Shown piece by piece: positions 10,127 through 19,272 of a stretch of 43,925 bases of DNA. The DNA is taken from the NCBI GenBank assembly GCA_902554355.1, contig CACDOC010000006.1, positions 1 through 43,925 on the forward strand, written 5' to 3'. Each line of letters begins with the position of its first letter. Position 1 is the first letter of the stretch. This DNA comes from an uncultured SAR86 cluster bacterium (lineage in GTDB: Bacteria; Pseudomonadota; Gammaproteobacteria; Magnimaribacterales; Magnimaribacteraceae). A program made the translations under genes and the position numbers. The notes beneath the pieces are model-generated. The model was not told the DNA's origin, did no database searches, and saw nothing but the letters and a program-made list of their open reading frames with translations.

Positions 10127-11567
10127 AACAACAGGATTTAAAGAATTTTCGAGAGCAGTAGAACCTTATCGTCCTGCTAAAGAAAGATTGTTAGATTTTA
10201 AAGAAATTTACACTGACCACGATGACGAAAAGTTAAACGTTCAAGCCGCAAGATGCATGGACTGTGGTGTGCCTTTTTGCCAATCTGATGAAGGCTGTCC
10301 GGTTTATAACCTAATACCAGAATGGAACGATTTAGTTTATCAAGATAGATGGGAAGAAGCCTTTGATAGATTAATGAAAACCAATAACTTTCCCGAAGTG
10401 ACTGGACGAGTTTGCCCAGCTGTTTGTGAAGGTGCTTGTGTCTTAGGAATTACTGAAAGCCCTGTTGCTATAAAGAATCTAGAATTCGCCATAGCAGATA
10501 AAGGTTTTCAAAATGGATGGCTTAAGCCGAAGATTCCTTCTTCTAGGACTGGAAAAAAAATTGCGATTGTGGGTTCAGGTCCTGCAGGGCTATCAGCTGC
10601 TCAACAACTAAATAGCGTTGGGCATGCAGTAAAAGTATACGAAAGAGCTGATCGAATAGGCGGTCTAATGATGTATGGGATACCTAACATGAAATTGGAA
10701 AAGTCTTTACTCGACCAAAGGAGAGATCAGATGGAAACTGAAGGTATAGAATTTTTTACTAATTCTGACGTAGGCGGACATTCTAATAATTCTATAAGTG
10801 TTGAAGAGCTAAACAAGAATAATGATGTTGTTTTATTAACTACAGGAGCTACGAAACCTAGAGATCTAGCCATTCCTAGAAGAGAAGGAAAAGGTATTCA
10901 TTTTGCTATGGATTTTCTTAAATCTAATACGAAAAGCTTATTGGATTCATCTCATAAAGATAAGAATTTTATATCGGCAAAAGATAAAAGAGTAATTGTC
11001 ATAGGAGGTGGAGATACTGGTACAGATTGCATAGGAACTGCACTAAGACATGGATGTAAATCGCTAATTAATTTTGAAATTATGCCTGAACCACCTAAAG
11101 AAAGAGCTGCAAATAATCCTTGGCCTTTATTTCCAAGAACATTAAAGATTGATTATGGTCATGAAGAATCCACACAAACTTTTGGTAATGATCCAAGAGT
11201 CTATTCAATTTCAGGAAAAGAATTTCTTAGAGATAAAAATGGTAATTTAAAAGGGATAAGAACAATAGAGGTTGAAAACTTTGAAGAGATCGAAGGAACT
11301 GAAAAAGATTGGGAAGCAGACCTAATTTTATTAGCTATGGGATTCTTAGGCCCTGAGCATTACGTAAGTGAGCCTTTGAACATCGAACTTGATGAAAGAA
11401 GTAATTACAAAGCTAAGCATAACGTTCACAAAACATCGAATCCATCAGTTTTTGCAGCTGGAGATTGTCGAAGAGGTCAATCTCTTGTGGTTTGGGCTAT
11501 TAATGAAGGCAGAGCTGCTGCAAGAGAAATAGATCTTTATTTAATGGGTGAAACTACTTTAATTTAA
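10119..11567 (+). CDS. gltD: Glutamate synthase (NADPH), small subunit
   Basis: GltD takes electrons from NADPH through FAD and passes them via Fe-S clusters to GltB. I choose ATG 10119 (MGKTTGFKEF), which gives 482 residues close to the family norm; the reading frame is open upstream inside gltB, but that would add ten atypical residues. The N-terminal Fe-S cysteines lie in CMDCGVPFCQSDEGCP and GRVCPAVCEGAC. The first Rossmann motif is IVGSGPAGLSAAQQL (FAD) and the second VIGGGDTGTDC (NADPH). The C-terminal AAGDCRRGQSLVVWAI is typical. The stop overlaps the convergent tesB stop in a shared TTAA. Confidence 0.98.
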   Translation: MGKTTGFKEFSRAVEPYRPAKERLLDFKEIYTDHDDEKLNVQAARCMDCGVPFCQSDEGCPVYNLIPEWNDLVYQDRWEEAFDRLMKTNNFPEVTGRVCPAVCEGACVLGITESPVAIKNLEFAIADKGFQNGWLKPKIPSSRTGKKIAIVGSGPAGLSAAQQLNSVGHAVKVYERADRIGGLMMYGIPNMKLEKSLLDQRRDQMETEGIEFFTNSDVGGHSNNSISVEELNKNNDVVLLTTGATKPRDLAIPRREGKGIHFAMDFLKSNTKSLLDSSHKDKNFISAKDKRVIVIGGGDTGTDCIGTALRHGCKSLINFEIMPEPPKERAANNPWPLFPRTLKIDYGHEESTQTFGNDPRVYSISGKEFLRDKNGNLKGIRTIEVENFEEIEGTEKDWEADLILLAMGFLGPEHYVSEPLNIELDERSNYKAKHNVHKTSNPSVFAAGDCRRGQSLVVWAINEGRAAAREIDLYLMGETTLI

Positions 11568-12433
11568 GCCTTAACTACCCTCATAAGACCTTCTTGAACA
11601 GCAGAAGCAACTAAAACTCCTTTCTGGGTATAAACACTACCCCTATTAAAGCCTCTTGCATTACTAGCACTTGGACTGTCTGTGGAATAAAGCATCCATT
11701 CATCAGCTCTAAAAGGTCTATGGAACCACATGGCATGATCCAAGCTAGCACTTTGTACATTCCCTTTTGCAAAACTGAGTTGATGTGGATTTAATGAAGT
11801 GCTTAAAAGTCCCATGTCCGAAGCGTAAGCCAAAATAGCTTGGTGCATAATTACATCATCAGGTAATTTAGCTACTGCCCTCATCCAGACATGTTTGTAT
11901 GGCGGTTTCTTTTTTGGACCGTCAAACATACCTTCCCCAGGAAGGCTTCTTATTTCAATGGGTCTTTCTCTAGTGAAGAAATCTCTAAATTTTTCAGGTA
12001 CTTTGTGAGCTATTTGTTTTTTAAGCTCTAATTCACTAACACATGCTTCAGGGCCAGGAATATCTTGCATATCAATCTGATGCGAAGGGCCTTTCTCTTT
12101 TTTATGGAAAGAAACAACCATATCAAAAATAGGTTCGCCCTTTTGTATGGCTACAACCCTTCTTGTTGTAAAACTTCTTCCATCTCTAGTTCTCTCAACA
12201 TCATAGATTATGGGGTAACCCATATCACCTGGCCTTAAGAAATATGCGTGCAAAGAGTGAGCAGATCTCTTCTTATCTACAGTCCTTAAAGCTGCTGTTA
12301 GAGCTTGACCAAGTACTTGACCACCAAAAACTCTAGAACCTCCGATGTTCTCGCTTTGACCCCTATATAAGTTTTCTTCTAGTTGCTCTAAATCTAGCAG
12401 TTTTATTAATTTGTTTAACGCCTTTTTTTTCAT
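11564..12433 (-). CDS. tesB: Acyl-CoA thioesterase II
   Basis: TesB is a cytosolic double-hotdog thioesterase that hydrolyses medium- and long-chain acyl-CoA. The 289 residues match E. coli TesB. Visible blocks are RVFGGQVLGQAL and HSLHAYFLRPGD in the first hotdog, then ASLDHAMWFHRPFRADEWML with the catalytic-type Asp, and SAVQEGLMR carrying the late conserved Gln. It starts one base after the stop of the upstream crotonase gene, so tesB, the crotonase and cysE look like one leftward unit. The mixture suggests CoA recycling or lipid turnover beside cysteine synthesis, but no shared pathway is proven. Confidence 0.93.
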   Translation of the reverse strand: MKKKALNKLIKLLDLEQLEENLYRGQSENIGGSRVFGGQVLGQALTAALRTVDKKRSAHSLHAYFLRPGDMGYPIIYDVERTRDGRSFTTRRVVAIQKGEPIFDMVVSFHKKEKGPSHQIDMQDIPGPEACVSELELKKQIAHKVPEKFRDFFTRERPIEIRSLPGEGMFDGPKKKPPYKHVWMRAVAKLPDDVIMHQAILAYASDMGLLSTSLNPHQLSFAKGNVQSASLDHAMWFHRPFRADEWMLYSTDSPSASNARGFNRGSVYTQKGVLVASAVQEGLMRVVKA

Positions 12434-12434
12434 T

Positions 12435-13313
12435 TTATTTAAATTCCTTTTCGTCCCACCAAGGATAAAAATCAGGCATATCTTTAGATACTTTGCTTGG
12501 AAATTCTGGGGGTCTTTTTTCTAAAAAGGAATTGACTCCTTCTTTGGTATCTTGTCCTTTTCCTAGCTCATGAATAGCTCTGGAATCTACTTTATGGGCT
12601 TCCATTGGATGATCTGCTCCCAACATTTTCCATAACATTTGCCTTGTCAAAGAAATAGATACTGGAGAAGTGTTTTCTATAATTTCATTAGCTATATTCC
12701 TTGCTTCATCCATCAATGTATCTTTAGTATGAATAGAGCGAACTAATCCTCCATCAAGTGCTTCTTTTGCATCAAAAACCTTACCAGAGAAGGTCCATTC
12801 AAGAGATTTACTGATGCCTACTATACGAGGAAGAAACCAGCTTGAGGCGGCTTCTGGAACTAATCCTCTTCTAGCAAAAACAAATCCAAATTTTGCATCT
12901 TCGCTGGCTAATCTAATATCCATGGGCAAAGTCATGGTTACTCCAACTCCTACAGCTGGACCATTAATAGCAGCAATTATAGGCTTTGAACAGTCGTAAA
13001 TAGCTAGAGTGGTTCTGCCTCCGCCGTCTCTTAACCATTCTAAATTTTCTTCATCTTTTGTCTTTTTAGCTCTTGGGTTTTTATCCCGATTAAAAGTATC
13101 TTCACCGGCCCCTAGGTCAGCACCGGCGCAAAAACCCCTACCCTCTCCTGTAACTATTACTACTCTAACTTCATCATCTTTACTGGCGGAGTCAAAAGCA
13201 GAAATAAGATCATTCATCATTTGACCGGTGAAAGCATTCAATCTATCTGGCCTATTTAAAGTGATAGTAAGAATCTTATCTTTAATTTCATATTTTATTG
13301 TTTCATAATTCAT
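12435..13313 (-). CDS. Crotonase-fold enoyl-CoA hydratase/isomerase family protein
   Basis: The 292-residue protein has the crotonase fold: LNRPDRLNAF, the oxyanion-hole segment GRGFCAGADLG at 58-68, and ARRGLVPEAASSWFLPR at 147-163. The two glutamates of classical hydratases do not align with Glu here (GVGVTMTLP and FGFVFARRG occupy those places). Glu154 in LVPEAASS instead matches the catalytic Glu of delta3-delta2 enoyl-CoA isomerases. It may therefore isomerise or otherwise transform unsaturated acyl-CoAs; the exact substrate is unknown. A strong GAGGAG ribosome site lies five bases before the start, unlike most genes here. It is followed one base later by tesB and preceded by cysE (nine-base gap). 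Confidence 0.85.
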   Translation of the reverse strand: MNYETIKYEIKDKILTITLNRPDRLNAFTGQMMNDLISAFDSASKDDEVRVVIVTGEGRGFCAGADLGAGEDTFNRDKNPRAKKTKDEENLEWLRDGGGRTTLAIYDCSKPIIAAINGPAVGVGVTMTLPMDIRLASEDAKFGFVFARRGLVPEAASSWFLPRIVGISKSLEWTFSGKVFDAKEALDGGLVRSIHTKDTLMDEARNIANEIIENTSPVSISLTRQMLWKMLGADHPMEAHKVDSRAIHELGKGQDTKEGVNSFLEKRPPEFPSKVSKDMPDFYPWWDEKEFK

Positions 13314-13322
13314 AAATACTCC

Positions 13323-14120
13323 TCATTTTCCTTCTATCATATGATCTACATCATGGGCGGGTCTCTTCGTTCCTGCCTCTCCAACTTCTTTAGCTGGTAC
13401 ACCTGCAACTGTTGTGTGTTCTTTAACATCTTTAAGTACAACGCTACCAGCTGCCACTTTCGCATTTTTTCCTATTTCGACGTTTCCTAAAACTGTTGAT
13501 GCAGCACTTAATAATACACCTTCTCGTACCTTAGGATGCCTATCTCCATCTTCTTTACCTGTCCCTCCCAATGTTACGCCTTGAAATATTGAAACATTAT
13601 CTTCAATAACTGAAGTCTCTCCAATAACAACACCAGTGCCATGGTCAATCATAATACCTTCTCCAAGTTTTGCTGCTGGATGAATATCAACACCATAGAC
13701 TTCCGAAGTTCTACTTTGAAAGTAATGAGCAAGAGTATGTCTTGAATTAACCCAAAGCCAGCTAGCAACTCTATGAGACTGTAATGCCTTGAATCCTTTA
13801 AAAAACAACAAAGGTTCAGATAAATATTTACACGCAGGATCTCTTTCCTTAGCGGCCAATAAGTCACTGCCTGTTCCTTTTAAAATTTCTTTGCTAGAGT
13901 CAAATGCTTCCTTAATTACGCTACGTAAAAGCATCGGTTGAACAGATGAGCTTCCCAAATCATTAGCAATTAAATCAGCTACTGCAGAGGAAAAAGAATC
14001 ATGCTCTAAAATAGTAGAGTGAAAAAAACTTGCAAGTACAGGTTCAGCCTGAACTCTTTTTTCAGTTTCTTCTTGTATAGTTACCCAAATTTCTTCTATT
14101 GAAGGTCCTTCTTTACTCAT
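13323..14120 (-). CDS. cysE: Serine O-acetyltransferase
   Basis: CysE acetylates L-serine with acetyl-CoA, the committing step of cysteine synthesis. It has 265 residues, close to the 273 of E. coli. The N-terminal helical domain runs to about residue 140. The left-handed beta-helix then shows the hexapeptide pattern, with IMIDHGTGVVIGETSVI containing the catalytic His, FQGVTLGGTGKEDGDRHP, and AAGSVVLKDV near the C-terminus. The family is usually feedback-inhibited by cysteine. The gene is divergent from cobS across 87 bases that must contain both promoters. There is no clear Shine-Dalgarno sequence. Confidence 0.95.
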   Translation of the reverse strand: MSKEGPSIEEIWVTIQEETEKRVQAEPVLASFFHSTILEHDSFSSAVADLIANDLGSSSVQPMLLRSVIKEAFDSSKEILKGTGSDLLAAKERDPACKYLSEPLLFFKGFKALQSHRVASWLWVNSRHTLAHYFQSRTSEVYGVDIHPAAKLGEGIMIDHGTGVVIGETSVIEDNVSIFQGVTLGGTGKEDGDRHPKVREGVLLSAASTVLGNVEIGKNAKVAAGSVVLKDVKEHTTVAGVPAKEVGEAGTKRPAHDVDHMIEGK

Positions 14121-14207
14121 AAGACTGATTATTGTACTTCAGGCTACCGGTTGCTGAAATGGTTCAAATAAGGATAATAAACCGCCCTTGAAAAATAAAT
14201 AGAGAAT

Positions 14208-15191
14208 ATGAGTAAAAATACAGATACAGAATCTCCAGATATTCAATTGGATGTAGGTCAAATGTTCGACATCGACGTTGACATGAAAGTACCAGGGTTC
14301 AGTGAGCCCAATGAATACGTACCATCAATAGACGAAGCTTACAGGTTTGATAAAAATACTACATTAGCAATCTTGGCTGGGTTTGCTCACAATAGAAGAG
14401 TTATGATCCAGGGTTATCACGGTTCTGGAAAATCTACTCATATTGAGCAAGTTGCAGCTAGATTAAATTGGCCTTGTGTAAGAGTTAATCTAGACAGCCA
14501 TATAAGTAGGATTGATTTATTAGGTAAAGATGCCATAACTATAAAAGACGGCAAACAAATAACTGAATTTAGAGAAGGCATATTACCTTGGGCATTACAA
14601 AGCCCTACTGCATTAGTTTTTGATGAATATGATGCAGGAAGACCTGACGTAATGTTTGTAATTCAACGTGTATTAGAAGTAGAAGGTAAATTGACTTTAC
14701 TGGATCAAAATAAAGTAATCTCTCCACATCCAAGCTTTAGACTGTTTTCTACTGCGAATACAGTTGGTTTAGGCGATACTTCAGGTTTATATCATGGAAC
14801 CCAGCAAATTAACCAAGGACAGATGGACAGATGGCATATTGTATCTACTTTAAATTATTTAGACCCAGACTTAGAACTTAAGGTTGTGCTGGCAAAAGTT
14901 CCTAGCATGGATAATAAAAAAGGCATAGAAGAAGCTAAGAATATGATTTCAATAGCCAACTTATCTAGGCAGGGTTTTGCAAATGGCGATATATCAACTC
15001 TGATGTCTCCTAGGACTGTAATTAGCTGGGCTGAAAATAATCACATCTACCAAGATCTCAATAAATCTTTTGAAATTACCTTTTTAAATAAATGCGATGA
15101 AACTGAAAGAGTAATCATCGCTGAATATTATCAAAGATGCTTTAACGCTGAGATGGAAGGTTCTGTTGCAGAAGAGTTAATAGAAGAATAG
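14208..15191 (+). CDS. cobS: CobS-type AAA+ ATPase (cobaltochelatase subunit family)
   Basis: CobS is the MoxR-class AAA+ subunit that, with CobT, powers aerobic cobalt insertion by CobN into hydrogenobyrinate diamide. The 327 residues show Walker [10 protein letters not shown] at 69-77, Walker [13 protein letters not shown] at 136-147 and sensor-1 STANT at 181-185. The N-terminus ([19 protein letters not shown]) and [11 protein letters not shown] are near-diagnostic for CobS. From memory it is strikingly similar to alphaproteobacterial CobS. cobT follows seven bases downstream. No cobN or other corrin gene is in the window, so the ATPase may serve another client; the diiron genes at 17021-19272 are candidates. 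Confidence 0.9.
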   Translation: MSKNTDTESPDIQLDVGQMFDIDVDMKVPGFSEPNEYVPSIDEAYRFDKNTTLAILAGFAHNRRVMIQGYHGSGKSTHIEQVAARLNWPCVRVNLDSHISRIDLLGKDAITIKDGKQITEFREGILPWALQSPTALVFDEYDAGRPDVMFVIQRVLEVEGKLTLLDQNKVISPHPSFRLFSTANTVGLGDTSGLYHGTQQINQGQMDRWHIVSTLNYLDPDLELKVVLAKVPSMDNKKGIEEAKNMISIANLSRQGFANGDISTLMSPRTVISWAENNHIYQDLNKSFEITFLNKCDETERVIIAEYYQRCFNAEMEGSVAEELIEE

Positions 15192-15198
15192 TCCTTTA

Positions 15199-16953
15199 AT
15201 GGGTTCGAAATCAAATATAGCTGAATCTATAAAAGAAGCAGTCTCTTCTGCCTCTAGAGCTATATCTGAGAATCCTGAAATAGAAATTAATTATGGAGGA
15301 ATGGGTTCTTCATTACCCAACCCACCTTCTTCCTATAAGGAACTTGCCTCTTTTAGAGGTAAAGCAGACTCTTTGGCATGCGTAGATAAATTCCGGGATA
15401 AAACCATTCATGTAGATGCAGGCAATCAAAGACTCAATTCTTTAATGCGAGAAATGGAAGACGTTAGAGTTGAAGTTCTAGGTTCGCTAAAGTATCCAGG
15501 GCTAGCATCAAATATTAATGCGAAGTTTGAAGAAAAATGTTCTTTATATGAGTCATTCGAAGAGAAAGAAGATGTTCTAGAGGTAGCTCTTGAAGCTTGG
15601 CTAAGAAAATTATTACTTCCAAAATCTTCTACCAAGAAGTCAGCTAAATTCTTAAAAGATTGGGAAAAAGAATTCGATGAAAAAGGAACAATATTCAAAA
15701 AGGAAATAATAGATAGCTTAGATGATCAGATAAAATTTGCGGAAATATCAAGAACACTCCTTAAAGCATTACAAATCGAGGAAAAAGAACAATTGCAAGA
15801 GGAAGATCTTCAGGAAGATGACTCTGACAAAGAAGAACAGAATACAGAAGATGATTCTCAAGAAGAATCAAATGAAACTGGAGAATCTACTGATCAGGAC
15901 TCTCAAGAGGGTGCTGATGAGACAGAGGCAGAAGCCGGAGACGTAGATGAAGACGCTATAGTGGATGAAAATCAAGAGGTAATTGCTAACCAATCCTGGT
16001 TAGAATCTTTAGTAGGACAAACCGCTAATTTTACTTATAAGGTTTACACAAGAGCTTATGATGAAGAAGTTACTGCTGAAGACCTTTGTAGCCCAGAAGA
16101 ACTTCTAAGACTAAGAAAACATTTAGATCAATTAATGGGCTCAAGTAAAGGAACCGTTTCAAAATTGGCTCATAGATTACAAAGGTTCCTTATGGCCCAA
16201 CAAAACAGATCGTGGGAGTTCAATAAAGAAGAAGGAATATTAGATTCAGCTAGATTACATAAAATCATTACAGACCCTTTAACACCGCTAAGCTATAAAG
16301 TTGAAAAAGATACTGAATTTAGAGATACCAGTGTTTCAATTTTAGTGGATAGTTCAGGTTCTATGAGAGGTAGATCTATGACAGTTGCAGCCATTTGCGC
16401 AGACATAATAAGTACAACTTTAGAAAGGTGTAATGTAAAAACTGAAGTCTTAGGCTTTACCACCAAACAGTGGAAAGGTGGGGATAGCAGAAAAATGTGG
16501 ATGGAAGATGGAAAACCTGAAAACCCCGGTCGCTTAAATGATATAAGACATATTATCTTTAAGTCTGCGGATACTCCATGGCGAAGAGGTCAAAAGAACT
16601 TTGGCCTAATGCTTAGAGAAGGCTTATTAAAAGAAAATGTAGACGGTGAAGCTCTAATTTGGGCTCATGACAGATTATCTACAAGAATGGAGCAAAGAAA
16701 GATTTTAATGGTAATTTCAGATGGAGCTCCAGTTGATGACAGCACTCTATCAACGAATCAAACTAACTTCTTAGACTTGCACCTCAGGCAAGTTATTCAT
16801 TCAATTGAAACTCAATCAGATGTTAGCTTAATTGCAATAGGAATAGGTCATGATGTTACTAGGTATTACAAAAATGCCGTAACCATACACAGAGCTGAAG
16901 AACTAGGCGGAGCTATGCTTGAACAGCTCACAGATTTATTCAAAGTTGATTAA
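15199..16953 (+). CDS. cobT: CobT-type VWA protein (cobaltochelatase subunit family)
   Basis: CobT is the von Willebrand factor A partner of CobS. The 584 residues divide into an N-terminal helical part, a very acidic linker at about 194-260 rich in Glu, Asp, Ser and Gln, and a C-terminal VWA domain. The MIDAS motif is DSSGS at 384-388, and [13 protein letters not shown] supplies the later metal ligands. This layout is that of CobT, somewhat shorter than the roughly 630 residues I recall for alphaproteobacterial forms. MoxR/VWA pairs such as NorQ/NorD and CbbQ/CbbO remodel metal enzymes or Rubisco. With no CobN visible, a maturase role for neighbouring proteins is as plausible as cobalamin synthesis. 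Confidence 0.88.
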   Translation: MGSKSNIAESIKEAVSSASRAISENPEIEINYGGMGSSLPNPPSSYKELASFRGKADSLACVDKFRDKTIHVDAGNQRLNSLMREMEDVRVEVLGSLKYPGLASNINAKFEEKCSLYESFEEKEDVLEVALEAWLRKLLLPKSSTKKSAKFLKDWEKEFDEKGTIFKKEIIDSLDDQIKFAEISRTLLKALQIEEKEQLQEEDLQEDDSDKEEQNTEDDSQEESNETGESTDQDSQEGADETEAEAGDVDEDAIVDENQEVIANQSWLESLVGQTANFTYKVYTRAYDEEVTAEDLCSPEELLRLRKHLDQLMGSSKGTVSKLAHRLQRFLMAQQNRSWEFNKEEGILDSARLHKIITDPLTPLSYKVEKDTEFRDTSVSILVDSSGSMRGRSMTVAAICADIISTTLERCNVKTEVLGFTTKQWKGGDSRKMWMEDGKPENPGRLNDIRHIIFKSADTPWRRGQKNFGLMLREGLLKENVDGEALIWAHDRLSTRMEQRKILMVISDGAPVDDSTLSTNQTNFLDLHLRQVIHSIETQSDVSLIAIGIGHDVTRYYKNAVTIHRAEELGGAMLEQLTDLFKVD

Positions 16954-16976
16954 ATTCAACACCAATAGGGAATATA

Positions 16977-16985
16977 TGGTATAAA
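16977..16985 (+). promoter_or_regulatory. Candidate extended -10 promoter before the diiron pair
   Basis: TGGTATAAA fits the extended -10 pattern (TGn followed by a TATAAT-like hexamer, here TATAAA at 16980-16985). It sits 35 bases upstream of the first diiron gene. The -35 region is poor. It suggests the diiron genes can be transcribed apart from cobST, but readthrough across the 67-base gap is equally possible. Confidence 0.3.
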
Positions 16986-17020
16986 ATTGAATTTAAATAT
17001 AAGGAATATAGACTGAAACT

Positions 17021-18124
17021 ATGAAAATAACGAAAGTAGAAGATTGCCCAAAGGGACTTAGGTATTTTGAAGATGATGACCTAGAAAGTAAATTACAACC
17101 ACAGGACATAGAAGATATAGTAGAAATCTTCCAAACTCCTCTAACTGGAGCTTACAACTGGGACTATACTGCTGCCGATAATAGGCTAAGTAAGCTTTAT
17201 GAATTAGGTAAAAAGCTTAACTGGAATGCAACAATGGATCTAGATTGGTCTAAAGATCACCATCCGCATTCGGAATGGCCTACAAATCCAGAATTCCAAC
17301 AACTGGCAGGCTTTAAACCTTATGATGATCTATCTGAAGAAGAAAAAATTGAATGCTCATGGCATTTATTAGCTAGTGGTTTAAGTCAAATCGTACATGG
17401 AGAACAAGGAGCAATGCTTGTTGCTTCCCAATTGGTCTCATGTGCTCCTACATACAATGCAAAGCTATACGCCGCCTCCCAAACCTTTGATGAAGCAAGA
17501 CACGTAGAGGTTTTTCATAAGTACCTTCGTGAAAGGATAGGAATGACGTACCCCGTTATGCCAGGTCTTAAATTGCTACTCGACAAAATTCTTACTGATC
17601 CACGATGGGATTTAAAATTTATAGGCATGCAAATAATAATCGAAGGGCTTGCCTTAGCTGCTTTTGAGAGACAAAGAGTGGCTGCAATGGATCCATTACT
17701 TAAAGACATCTTTTATTTGGTTATAAGAGACGAAGCGAGGCATGTTACTTTTGGAGTAAATTATCTTGAAGAATTTGTCCAAACCTTATCTGATGAAGAA
17801 AGAGAAGATAGAGCTGAATTTGCATACGAAGCTTGCGTAGTAATGAGGAACAGATTTGGGTCAAATAATGTAATGAACCACTACGGTTGGAATGTTGAAG
17901 AAGCTCAAGAAGTTCTAAATCAATCTGAGAGTGCAAGGTTGTTTAATAACCTACTATTCTCCAAAATCATGCCAAACCTAAAAAGAATTGGTTTATTAAC
18001 TGAAAAAACTCAAGAAAAATATGAGCAAATGGATATTCTACAATTCCAAGATCTTGAAGACGATAAAGTTATAGACTGGGACGAAATGTCTAAACCGTTA
18101 GAATATTCTTCTAAAACAGCCTAA
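17021..18124 (+). CDS. Ferritin-like four-helix diiron protein, first of a tandem pair
   Basis: No named function can be given. The 367-residue protein carries a complete carboxylate-bridged diiron ligand set: Glu128 (HGEQGAMLVASQL), Glu158-x-x-His161 (FDEARHVEVF), Glu208 (IIIEGLALAAFE) and Glu238-x-x-His241 (RDEARHVTFG). This is the E/ExxH/E/ExxH order of ribonucleotide reductase R2, bacterial monooxygenases and related oxidases. The N-terminal 80 residues hold a second conserved block (YNWDYT, KLYELGKKLNWN, DLDWSK) with no known motif. No signal peptide or membrane helix is seen, so it is cytosolic. The next gene is a paralog eight bases downstream; cobT lies 67 bases upstream. It could be an oxygenase, N-oxygenase or desaturase. 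Confidence 0.8.
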   Translation: MKITKVEDCPKGLRYFEDDDLESKLQPQDIEDIVEIFQTPLTGAYNWDYTAADNRLSKLYELGKKLNWNATMDLDWSKDHHPHSEWPTNPEFQQLAGFKPYDDLSEEEKIECSWHLLASGLSQIVHGEQGAMLVASQLVSCAPTYNAKLYAASQTFDEARHVEVFHKYLRERIGMTYPVMPGLKLLLDKILTDPRWDLKFIGMQIIIEGLALAAFERQRVAAMDPLLKDIFYLVIRDEARHVTFGVNYLEEFVQTLSDEEREDRAEFAYEACVVMRNRFGSNNVMNHYGWNVEEAQEVLNQSESARLFNNLLFSKIMPNLKRIGLLTEKTQEKYEQMDILQFQDLEDDKVIDWDEMSKPLEYSSKTA

Positions 18125-18132
18125 TAAAAGTT

Positions 18133-19272
18133 ATGAAAATAAAAGTTGTAGAAAATCCTCCTGCTGACCCTAGAGAATTTGATTTACCTGCCGGGTTTAA
18201 AGAAGAACATCTAGAAGATGTAGTTGAAATCTTTAATACACCGTTAGTAGGTCACTACAATTGGGATTACACGGATGCTGATACTAGAATTAAGAAACTT
18301 TATGAACTAGGCAAAGAACTGAACTGGAATGGTTCCATTGATCTTGATTGGTCTAAAGGCCTTAAAAAAGGCGAACCTCCTATAAAAGCTGACTTAATAG
18401 CCAGAATGGAAGGTCCTCTAGCGGCTTTACCTGAAGAAGAAAGATTAGAATATATGAGGCATGATCAAGCTTGGACATTGAGTCAATTTCTTCATGGCGA
18501 ACAAGGTGCAATGTTAGTGGCTTCGCAATTAGTTTCCTGCGCTCCAACTTATCAAGCCAAACTATATGCCGCCTCCCAAACATTTGATGAAGCTAGACAT
18601 GTAGAAGTGTTTGCTAGATATTTAAAAGAAATCCATGGTCTAGAATATCCTATCAATAAGAACCTAAAAGCCTTGATTGATAAAATTTTGTCTGATGAAA
18701 GGTGGGATCTTAAATTTATTGGAATGCAGATAATAATTGAAGGACTTGCTCTGGCTGCATTTCAAACAACTAAAGAAACCTCAAACTGTCCTCTTTTAAG
18801 GCAACTAGTCCATTATGTAATTAGAGACGAGGCAAGGCACGTGACTTTTGGAGTGAATTACTTACAAGACTTCTTAAAGACTCTTTCGAAACAAGAAGTT
18901 GAAGATAGAGCTATGTTTGCATACGAAGCTTGTGTGGTCATGAGAGCTAGAATAATCAACACAGAACTTCCGGCTAGATGGTTTGGAATGAAGGAAGAAG
19001 AGATTCTCGAAATGATTGTGAATGATGAAACTCAAGACATGTTTAATAACATGCTATTTAGTAGGGTTATGCCTAATTTAAAGAAAATTGGTCTGCTAAC
19101 CGATAAGGTTATACCTCTTTACGAGGAACTTAATCTAACTTCTTACATAGAAGCTGAAAGCGACTTTGAAATAGATTGGGCTGAATTAAATAAGCCTCTT
19201 GAATCTTCTAAAGAAATAGACAAGCAATCTGAAGAGCAATTAGCTGCTCATCACGCTCACGGCTTATTCTGA
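18133..19272 (+). CDS. Ferritin-like four-helix diiron protein, second of a tandem pair
   Basis: This 379-residue paralog of the preceding gene keeps all ligands: Glu123 (HGEQGAMLVASQL), Glu153-x-x-His156, Glu203 and Glu233-x-x-His236. Blocks around the metal site are identical in both copies (EQGAMLVASQLVSCAPTY, FDEARHVEVF, KFIGMQIIIEGLALAAF, RDEARHVTFGVNYL). The segment between the N-terminal block and the first metal helix (about 78-110) and the C-terminus differ. This copy ends in a His-containing tail, AAHHAHGLF. The retained ligands in both copies argue for two active subunits, possibly a heterodimer or enzymes with different substrates. The stop overlaps the convergent S8 peptidase gene by nine bases. 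Function unknown. Confidence 0.8.
   Translation: MKIKVVENPPADPREFDLPAGFKEEHLEDVVEIFNTPLVGHYNWDYTDADTRIKKLYELGKELNWNGSIDLDWSKGLKKGEPPIKADLIARMEGPLAALPEEERLEYMRHDQAWTLSQFLHGEQGAMLVASQLVSCAPTYQAKLYAASQTFDEARHVEVFARYLKEIHGLEYPINKNLKALIDKILSDERWDLKFIGMQIIIEGLALAAFQTTKETSNCPLLRQLVHYVIRDEARHVTFGVNYLQDFLKTLSKQEVEDRAMFAYEACVVMRARIINTELPARWFGMKEEEILEMIVNDETQDMFNNMLFSRVMPNLKKIGLLTDKVIPLYEELNLTSYIEAESDFEIDWAELNKPLESSKEIDKQSEEQLAAHHAHGLF

Noticed and set aside
14121-14207. Cobalamin riboswitch upstream of cobS
   Set aside because: The 87-base gap is too short for a full cobalamin riboswitch, and I see no B12-box-like segment.
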